From Gammaproteobacteria bacterium (GTDB lineage: Bacteria > Pseudomonadota > Gammaproteobacteria > Steroidobacterales > GCA-2729495), in contig JASJBD010000056.1 of the NCBI GenBank assembly GCA_030066665.1, positions 1-64,000 of the forward strand: 64,000 nucleotides of DNA, read 5' to 3'. Each line of letters opens with the position of its first letter. Positions within the stretch are counted from its first letter, which is position 1. Shown in pieces: positions 57,059 to 64,000 of this stretch. The notes beneath the pieces are model-generated. The model searched no databases and was not told the origin of the DNA. It saw only the letters and a program-made list of their open reading frames with translations. Position numbers and translations under genes: made by a program.

Positions 57059-58230
57059 TGCACGGTGGGGCGAAGCGGGGTACACGCGTGCGCAAACCGA
57101 ACGATCGGTTGAGGGTCGCCTTTGTTTTACCATCATTGGTGCGCGCTGGCGCAGAGACGCAAACAGTCAATCTCGTCAACGGCCTGGCGGACAGAGCATT
57201 CGAAAAGCATCTGTTTGTCTTCGAGTCGAATATGGATCAGGCCGACAGGGTCCGGCAGCCCGGCGTGGCTTTACACCATGTGTCGCGTCGCTCGAAGTTC
57301 GACCTGGCGCCGGTTCGCGCGTTAGCGCGTTTGATCGACGAGAAAGAAATCGATGTCCTGCATTGTTCGCTGCAAATCGCCCTGTTCATGGGCTGGTGTG
57401 CCAGGCGCGTGTCGCGGCGAAAGCCGAGGCTGCTGGTCGCGCTCCACACGACCCACAATCGCAGCCGCCGCGAGGATATGTTCGACTTGCTGCTTTTCCA
57501 GTGGTTGATGCGCAGCTGCAATCGCATCATCTGTGTTTGCCAGGCGCAGGAACGTCACTGGCAAAACAAGTACGCATTCCTCCGCGGGCGTACGCAGGTC
57601 ATCTATAACGGGGTTGATACGGAATTTTTCAGCCCGGACACGGTTTCCGATGCCGGCGCCAAGCTGCGGCGTGAGCTCGGCATTGCGCCAGACGCCGTCG
57701 TCGCCTGCTGCATCGCTGCGTTTCGACCGGAAAAAGGCCACGACATCCTGTTGCGCGCCTTTGCCCGAGCGCTGGAGTCAGAGGTCGATGCGTACCTGCT
57801 GCTCGCAGGAGCGGGACCGAGGCTGTCGGAAATCGAGGCGCTGGTGACCGAACTCGGTTTGAATCAGCGGGTCGAATTTCTCGGGATTCGTGCGGATGTG
57901 AGGCCGATTCTCGCAGCGGCTGACGTTTCCGTCATTGCGTCGACCGCGGTCGAGACGTTTTCCATTGCGATGCTCGAGTCTCTGTCAATGGGCGTGCCAG
58001 TAATCGCTACGGATATCGGAGGTGCCGGGGAAATGGTGTTCCCCGATGAAACGGGCTTGCTGGTGCCCTGCGGCGACCCGGAATCATTGGCACGGGCGAT
58101 GACGAAAATGTTCGGGCAGCCCGCGGCGTGCGCCGCGATGGGTCGAAAAGGCAGGCAACTCGTCATGCGGCAGTTCTCGGAAGAGATGATGCTGTCGCGT
58201 ACCACCGATCTGCTGGTAGAACATGGGTAG
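57058..58230 (+). CDS. Glycosyltransferase (GT4-like)
   Basis: FRPEKGHDILLRAFA...ETFSIAMLESLSMGVPVIATDIGGAGEMV. Confidence 0.9.
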   Translation: MHGGAKRGTRVRKPNDRLRVAFVLPSLVRAGAETQTVNLVNGLADRAFEKHLFVFESNMDQADRVRQPGVALHHVSRRSKFDLAPVRALARLIDEKEIDVLHCSLQIALFMGWCARRVSRRKPRLLVALHTTHNRSRREDMFDLLLFQWLMRSCNRIICVCQAQERHWQNKYAFLRGRTQVIYNGVDTEFFSPDTVSDAGAKLRRELGIAPDAVVACCIAAFRPEKGHDILLRAFARALESEVDAYLLLAGAGPRLSEIEALVTELGLNQRVEFLGIRADVRPILAAADVSVIASTAVETFSIAMLESLSMGVPVIATDIGGAGEMVFPDETGLLVPCGDPESLARAMTKMFGQPAACAAMGRKGRQLVMRQFSEEMMLSRTTDLLVEHG

Positions 58231-59455
58231 TTTTGCGACTCATTCATCGCGAAAGATGCATCTCCTTTACGCCTACATGACAATCGCCGCCGAAGGATCA
58301 CAGGTCCATGCCGATTCCTTCGTCCGGGCGTTTCGCGAGATCGGTGGGCGCGTGACCCGCTGTGGGATCGCTTACGATCCTTATACCGGTGGCAAGGAAT
58401 CCTGGTCGCTGGCGAAGCGGCTGGCGGTTCGCATGCAGTGGATCCTGTCAAATTTTGGCTATGCCTTTCGGGTTGTGAGGGCCGCCCGGTCGTCTGCGGC
58501 GGACGTCGTCTTATTCCGCTTCGATCCGCTCAATCGCCTGACTGTCGCGATCGTGCTCGCATCGTGGTTTCGGCCGGTCGTGCTGGAGATCAACGCGGTG
58601 CGTTCCATAGAGAACGCCGAGGGGCGTCCACGTATCAGCGACTGGCTTGACGGCATCGCGCTCCGCCGGGCGAAGCGAATATTCGTCGTCTCGAATGTCC
58701 TTCGCGGCCACATTCGAGAGCACTACGGAATTGAACAGCGCAAGATCGCCGTCGTGGAAAACGGCGTCGATGAGAGACGCTTCCGACCGGATATAGATGG
58801 CTTGCCGATACGCAGGAAACTGGGGCTCACCGACAACTTCACGGTCGGACTGGTCAGTAGCTTCCGTCCCTGGCACGGTGTCGAGTTGCTGCTCGATATT
58901 GCCGAAGTCGTTTGCGCCCGGCTTCCCAGCGTCGTGTTCGTGCTGGTTGGTGACGGGTCAGACAGACCCAGGTATGAAGACTTGGCGCGTGAAAAGCGCC
59001 TCACCGATAACGTGCTCTTTACCGGGCTCGTGCCGCATGATGATGTGCCCAGGTACACAGCTGCGATGGATGTGCTCGTCGCGCCATGGCCGCTTGCAAG
59101 TTACCGCAACGGTTTCTATGGATCTGCGCTCAAGATCTTCGAATACATGGCTATGGGAAAGCCAGTAATCACTGCTGGCTTGGGGCAGATCCTGGAAGTG
59201 ATCGATGATGGTGTATCCGGGCTGATTGTTGCGGCGGAAGATGCGAATGGATTCGCGGACGCCATAATCGGGCTCAAGAACGATTCCGGTCTGCGCGATC
59301 GGCTTGGTGCGGCGGCCAGGGAAAAGGTTACTGAGCGCTACACGTGGAAGCAAAACGCCGAGAAAATCATGCGGCTCTGCCAGGACGCGATCGGTAAATC
59401 TCGCGGAGACATGACTGGTGATTCGACGGCGAATCGAATGAGCATAAAACCGTGA
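58223..59455 (+). CDS. Glycosyltransferase (GT4-like)
   Basis: VGLVSSFRPWHGVELLLDIAEVV...LKIFEYMAMGKPVITAGLGQILEVI. Confidence 0.9.
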   Translation: MGSFATHSSRKMHLLYAYMTIAAEGSQVHADSFVRAFREIGGRVTRCGIAYDPYTGGKESWSLAKRLAVRMQWILSNFGYAFRVVRAARSSAADVVLFRFDPLNRLTVAIVLASWFRPVVLEINAVRSIENAEGRPRISDWLDGIALRRAKRIFVVSNVLRGHIREHYGIEQRKIAVVENGVDERRFRPDIDGLPIRRKLGLTDNFTVGLVSSFRPWHGVELLLDIAEVVCARLPSVVFVLVGDGSDRPRYEDLAREKRLTDNVLFTGLVPHDDVPRYTAAMDVLVAPWPLASYRNGFYGSALKIFEYMAMGKPVITAGLGQILEVIDDGVSGLIVAAEDANGFADAIIGLKNDSGLRDRLGAAAREKVTERYTWKQNAEKIMRLCQDAIGKSRGDMTGDSTANRMSIKP

Positions 59456-60735
59456 CCTCGATGCGAATGATGCGCACAAGCTGTTGCACTGGCGTACTCC
59501 TGCTGTGCTGGCTTGGAAATACCGCGGTGGGGGATGTGTCAGCCACCGGATATCCACGCATTCTCGGTATGAACATCGGCGGCCCGATCTACTACGATGA
59601 TTCCGACCGTATCGACGAACTCAGCCGGCACGATGTCGTGATTCTCGGTTTCTACAACGGGTGGGAGCAGCACGGCCGGAAACCGCGCAGCATGCTCGAT
59701 CTCGTGCGGACCATGAAAGCAAAAAACCCCGGACTGCTGGTCGGGCAATACACCATCCTTCAGGAGACCCAGTACGACCCGAAACATCCCAATCGCGAAA
59801 AGGCCGCGAAGCTCGACAAGGAGGGCTGGTGGCTTGTGGACGCCAATGGCGATCGGGTGCAGTGGACTGACCGATATCGGGCATGGGATATCAATGTCAC
59901 GAGCTGGGTTGATGCCGACAGGAATGGCCAGCGGTATTCGGAATGGCTGGCGGACTACGACTACGCAACCTTCTTCGAGCCAGTACCGGAGTTCGATATC
60001 TGGTATTTCGACAATGCCTTGAGTCGGCCCGCGGTGAAACGCGCCGACTGGGATCTCGATGGCAGAAACGAACGACAAGATGACGCGTTCGTCGAGGAAA
60101 TGTACCGCGTTGGTAACGTGCGGCACTGGGCCCGCGCCCGTGAATTGCGACCGGACGCCATGTTGATGGCAAATTCAGATGACCTGTCGTCGCCGGAATA
60201 CCGCCAGCAACTCGAAGGCGCGTTCCTGGAGGCGATCGTCGGACTTAACTGGTCCACCGAGACCAAGCAGGGCTGGGTCGCCGCCATGGAGCGATATCGC
60301 GCGGCGATTCGGGACACCCGGGCCCCGCATATGGTCACGTTCAATGTGCATGGTCGTATCGACGACTATGCGACGATGCGCTTCGGCCTGGCCTCGGCAT
60401 TGCTGGAGGACGGGTACTATGCATACTCCGAGGCCGGCGCGAGTTATCGGTCGGTGCCGTGGTTCGACGAGTTTGACGTGGACCTGGGTCAGCCGGTCGA
60501 GCCGCCGCAGGCAGAGCCCTACGAGAAGCGTGTGTACCGCCGGGTGTTCGAGAAGGGAATGGCGATCGTCAATCCGACGCGCCGGCGCGTGACTGTCGAT
60601 ATCGAGCCCGGATACCGGAGATTCCTGGGCTCTCAGGATTCCGCCACCAATGATGGTACTTCGGCACGCTCCGTGGCCATTCCGCCGCGGGATGGGTTGC
60701 TGCTGGTCCGGGCAACCTCGCAGGGATCCGAGTGA
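59452..60735 (+). CDS. Secreted putative glycoside hydrolase
   Basis: Signal peptide; LGMNIGGPIYYDDSDRIDELSRHDVVILGFYNGWE...FDIWYFDNALSRPAVKRADWDLDGR; TIM-barrel GH-like with repeated Asp motifs. Confidence 0.7.
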   Translation: MTSMRMMRTSCCTGVLLLCWLGNTAVGDVSATGYPRILGMNIGGPIYYDDSDRIDELSRHDVVILGFYNGWEQHGRKPRSMLDLVRTMKAKNPGLLVGQYTILQETQYDPKHPNREKAAKLDKEGWWLVDANGDRVQWTDRYRAWDINVTSWVDADRNGQRYSEWLADYDYATFFEPVPEFDIWYFDNALSRPAVKRADWDLDGRNERQDDAFVEEMYRVGNVRHWARARELRPDAMLMANSDDLSSPEYRQQLEGAFLEAIVGLNWSTETKQGWVAAMERYRAAIRDTRAPHMVTFNVHGRIDDYATMRFGLASALLEDGYYAYSEAGASYRSVPWFDEFDVDLGQPVEPPQAEPYEKRVYRRVFEKGMAIVNPTRRRVTVDIEPGYRRFLGSQDSATNDGTSARSVAIPPRDGLLLVRATSQGSE

Positions 60736-61832
60736 GGAGACGAATCGTCATGCTGGGGCCGGCGCCGCTGGCCATGGGCGGGATAGCCTCGGTCGTGAAG
60801 ATGTATGAGGACGGCGGACTGTTCTCGCAATGGCCGGTCGAGTACATCCGAACCTATGAGGACGCTGGTTGGCAGAGGAAAGTATGGCTCGCGCTGTGCG
60901 CGATATCCCGCGTGTTCCGGTTGGGGATCACCGGGCGTCTGCAGGGTGTCCACGTGCATGTCGCGCAGCGCACGAGTTTCTGGCGCAAGTCGATCTTTAT
61001 CTGGCTCGCGTCCCTGTTTCGGGTGCCTTCCATTATTCATGTGCACGCGTCGCAGTTCGATGTCTTCTATGAAGACGAGTGCGGCGGGTTGGCAAAGCGC
61101 TACGTGCGCGCTTGCCTGCGTGCCAGCAGCGCCATCGTGGTCTTGTCGACCAGCTGGAAAGCGTGGATGGAGCAGGTTACCGACAATCCGCGGGTCCGGA
61201 TCATTTTCAACCCGGCCGATCTGCACGGGTTCAGTGACGAGCCAAACCACGAGCAGCGCGAGCCCCGGGTGTTGTTCCTGGGCCGACTCGGCGAAAGGAA
61301 GGGTCTGGCGGAGCTGATCAACGCCATTGCCGGCATCCACCAGGAAGTCCCCGGAATTCACCTGGATATCGGCGGCGATGGCGATGACAGCCCCTTCCGG
61401 GATCTGGTTGACAAACATGGCTTGCAAAGTTGCGTGACCTTTCACGGATGGATTGCGGGAGACGACAAGGCGAACCTACTGCAGTCGACGGCTGTGCTGG
61501 CACTGCCGTCTTACAACGAGGGCTTGCCAATGGCGATACTCGAAGCGATGGCGGCCGGCGTCCCTGTCGTGGCGTCCGACGTCGGCGGTATTCCCGATGC
61601 CATTGAGGACGGCGCCGAGGGCTTGCTCGTCAAAGCTGGCGATGAACCCGGCTTGAGCCACGCGCTTGCGAGGCTGCTCACGGACGCAGCCTTGCGGGAT
61701 CGCCTCGGGGCGAACGCGCGAGCCAAGGTTCGCCGGCATTTCGCCGTAGACAGGGTGCTGGCCGAACTCGGCACGCTGTACGCGGAGCTCGGCTTCGACA
61801 ACGAAGTTCGAACAAATACCAAACATGCCTAG
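60732..61832 (+). CDS. Glycosyltransferase (GT4-like)
   Basis: LFLGRLGERKGLAELINAIAGI...SYNEGLPMAILEAMAAGVPVVASDVGGIPDAI. Confidence 0.92.
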   Translation: MRRRIVMLGPAPLAMGGIASVVKMYEDGGLFSQWPVEYIRTYEDAGWQRKVWLALCAISRVFRLGITGRLQGVHVHVAQRTSFWRKSIFIWLASLFRVPSIIHVHASQFDVFYEDECGGLAKRYVRACLRASSAIVVLSTSWKAWMEQVTDNPRVRIIFNPADLHGFSDEPNHEQREPRVLFLGRLGERKGLAELINAIAGIHQEVPGIHLDIGGDGDDSPFRDLVDKHGLQSCVTFHGWIAGDDKANLLQSTAVLALPSYNEGLPMAILEAMAAGVPVVASDVGGIPDAIEDGAEGLLVKAGDEPGLSHALARLLTDAALRDRLGANARAKVRRHFAVDRVLAELGTLYAELGFDNEVRTNTKHA

Positions 61833-61849
61833 CGCAGCCGAGTGACGCA

Positions 61850-62914
61850 ATGAAGGTCTGGATCGATATCACGAACTCGCCCCATGTGCTGTTTTTTCGG
61901 CAGATGATTCGCGAACTCGAGACGGACCATGAAATCATCATCACGTGTCGACCGCTGGCCAATACGATCGACCTGCTCGACATGGAGGGATTGGATTACT
62001 CGGTGGTCGGCAAGCACTATGGCCGCAACAAGATCGCGAAGATCCTCGGGTTCTTCATTCGCGTCATACAACTGGCGTTGGTTGTGGCACGGCATCGACC
62101 GGACGTGTCGATCTCCCACAGCTCGTTCTACTCACCGGTCGTATCACGACTGCTGCGCGTGCCCTGCATCTATCTGAACGACAATGAACACGCACGTGGG
62201 AACGTGGTTTCCTTTCTTTTCGCGACGAGGATATTGGTCCCCGAGTTTCTCGACGTCCGCAAAGTCGTCGCGCAGCGTGCCAATCCCGCGAAAATTCGAC
62301 AATACCCTGGCGTGAAGGAAGGTGTGTATCTCTGGGCGCTGCAGCACCAGGAGGCTGCGCAGGGGCCGGCCCGCCAGGCCGCGGACACGGTATTCGTTCG
62401 TCCCGAGCCGCGCACTGCCGAGTATTACGCAGGGCAGACTGAATTCATGGACGAACTGTTATTGAACTTGCAGTCTGACGTCGCGGTCCAACTTTTGCCG
62501 CGTGACAACGTCCAGCGAGAGCACTACCAGGAACCGGCCTTCGCGCAACTGGAAGTCGCCGTAAAGCCCATTAGCTTAAGTGACATAATCAACCGCTGCA
62601 TTTTGTTTATCGGTGCCGGCGGCACTATGACAAGAGAGGCGGCGGTGCTGGGCATTCCGACGATCTCGATCTACCAGGAGGCGCTGCTCGATGTGGACCG
62701 GTACCTAGTTTCGACCGGATTGATGGCCCATAATTCCAGTCCCACCGCGCAATACGTCAGGGATTTCCTCGCTGCCGCGGAGGGCCGGCCACCGAACAAG
62801 GAACTGTTAGAAAAAGGCCGCCAAGCGCACCAATTGATCCTCGCAGAGCTGGTCAATCTTGGCGATCCCGATCGCAGCCCAAAAAAGCCATTGAAGGCCA
62901 GATCAAACGCATGA
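61850..62914 (+). CDS. DUF354-family protein
   Basis: MKVWIDITNSPHVLFFRQMIRELETDHEIIITCRPLANTIDLL...FIGAGGTMTREAAVLGIPTISIY. Confidence 0.9.
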   Translation: MKVWIDITNSPHVLFFRQMIRELETDHEIIITCRPLANTIDLLDMEGLDYSVVGKHYGRNKIAKILGFFIRVIQLALVVARHRPDVSISHSSFYSPVVSRLLRVPCIYLNDNEHARGNVVSFLFATRILVPEFLDVRKVVAQRANPAKIRQYPGVKEGVYLWALQHQEAAQGPARQAADTVFVRPEPRTAEYYAGQTEFMDELLLNLQSDVAVQLLPRDNVQREHYQEPAFAQLEVAVKPISLSDIINRCILFIGAGGTMTREAAVLGIPTISIYQEALLDVDRYLVSTGLMAHNSSPTAQYVRDFLAAAEGRPPNKELLEKGRQAHQLILAELVNLGDPDRSPKKPLKARSNA

Positions 62915-64000
62915 ACAGGGAAAGTATCAGAGTAGGATTCGTCGGCTTCGGCCGAATGGGAATTACCCACTATTCCATCCTGAACAACCACCCGAATGTC
63001 AACATCGTGGCGGTTTGCGACGCATCGAAAATGATGCTGCGCGTGCTTGGCAAGTATGTCGATGTGGCGACCTACACGGATTTCCGGGAAATGATCGACA
63101 GCGATAAGCTGGATGCGATCGTTGTTTCCACCCCGGCGTCATCGCATGCCGAGATAGTGCGCGTGGGGCTCGATCGTGGTCTCCATACCTTCGTGGAGAA
63201 ACCCTTCACGCTCACGGCTGCCGACAGTCGAGAAATTGTTGACCGTCTGGATGGCCAGCACGTCGTCAATCAGGTCGGCTACGTGAATCGTTTCAATGAA
63301 GTGTTCGACGAGGCACGCCGGCTGCTGCAGCTTGGTGTGATTGGCGATGTGCGTCGCTTCCGGTCTGAAATGTACGGGGCCACCGTTACGAAGGACTCGA
63401 AATCGAGCTGGCGTTCGAAACAGGCGCAGGGCGGCGGCTGCATGTACGAATTCGCCTCACATTGCATTGATCTCGCGGTCTACCTGTTCGGTGAACCTGT
63501 CGGTGTCAGTGGCAGCACGCTGCAGAGCATCTACTCGTCCACCGTCGAAGACGTCGTGTCGTCGAACCTCGAGTATGGCAATGGCTGTCTCGGCGAAATC
63601 GCGGTCAACTGGAGCGATATGAGCTACCGCAAGCCGGCCAATGTCGTGACGGCTATTGGCAAGGACGGAAAGCTGATAGCCGATCGCTACGTACTGAAAT
63701 TGTTTCTCCGCCACGCACGGCCGGATCTCGGCTTCCACGAGGGATGGAACACGAAGTACATCACGGATATCGCCAAGCCGGTGCGAGTGTACGTGCGGGG
63801 TAACGAGTTCACGAATCAGCTGGATGATTTCGTGGCGGCAATCGCTGACGGGCGGGCGACCACGCGTTGCAGTTTCGCCGACGCGGCGATCGTCGACCGG
63901 ATCATGGAGCAGATTCGTGAAGACGCTGCCGGTGAGGGGGTCGGAGCTCGGGCGAATGAGGTCAGCGTGAGGCCGGCGACCACCCGGAGCTGGATTTCCC
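62911..64000 (+). CDS. Gfo/Idh/MocA-family oxidoreductase (3' truncated by window)
   Basis: MNRESIRVGFVGFGRMGITHYSILNNHPNVNIVAVCDASKMM...VEKPFTLTAADSREIVDRL; open to 64000 with ATGA overlap with the DUF354 gene. Confidence 0.88.
   Translation, partial: MNRESIRVGFVGFGRMGITHYSILNNHPNVNIVAVCDASKMMLRVLGKYVDVATYTDFREMIDSDKLDAIVVSTPASSHAEIVRVGLDRGLHTFVEKPFTLTAADSREIVDRLDGQHVVNQVGYVNRFNEVFDEARRLLQLGVIGDVRRFRSEMYGATVTKDSKSSWRSKQAQGGGCMYEFASHCIDLAVYLFGEPVGVSGSTLQSIYSSTVEDVVSSNLEYGNGCLGEIAVNWSDMSYRKPANVVTAIGKDGKLIADRYVLKLFLRHARPDLGFHEGWNTKYITDIAKPVRVYVRGNEFTNQLDDFVAAIADGRATTRCSFADAAIVDRIMEQIREDAAGEGVGARANEVSVRPATTRSWIS

Noticed and set aside
1-64000. CRISPR array, prophage, transposase or restriction/defence island
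   Set aside because: No regularly spaced direct repeats, integrases, transposases or phage structural genes were recognised.

Overview
GC-rich chromosomal window, probably from a gammaproteobacterium (taxonomy is inference). Main contents: (1) 1-7801, a divergent pair of transcription units for secreted or lipoprotein cytochrome-like proteins: a Tat-signal protein cut by the window edge, a LamG-like lipoprotein with two CxxCH motifs, a CxxCH protein, and a PD40/HzsA-related lipoprotein with two CxxCH motifs. (2) 7805-22749, a long co-oriented envelope supercluster: SH3 plus beta-barrel and barrel lipoprotein, TlpA, DUF4266-like, DUF3570-like, two paralogous small membrane proteins, ApbE, a c-di-GMP-I (GEMM-I) riboswitch, a redoxin, three TPR proteins, one ExbB/MotA-like protein, two ExbD-like proteins, and an AgmX/PglI-TonB-like protein. 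This layout resembles an Agl/Glt-type trans-envelope machine. (3) 23073-26478, an ArsM-like/arsenosugar-type cluster. (4) A divergent ferredoxin and RCC-reductase-like pair, a CpxRA-like two-component system with triple GTAAC boxes and a divergent 36-aa membrane protein, a LOG protein, tRNA-Ala(CGC), a GAF-GGDEF diguanylate cyclase, SDRs, and a second c-di-GMP-I-type riboswitch in front of a VPLPA/PEP-CTERM protein. (5) 46287-50320, a TPP-riboswitch thiamine uptake/salvage operon. (6) 50589-64000, an exosortase-type exopolysaccharide locus running off the right edge. I also found a two-copy, roughly 78-bp structured intergenic repeat, a perfect 27-bp inverted repeat element, and four CRP-like palindromes, three of them at promoter regions of the supercluster. 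Family calls come from reading the sequence only; no database search was run.
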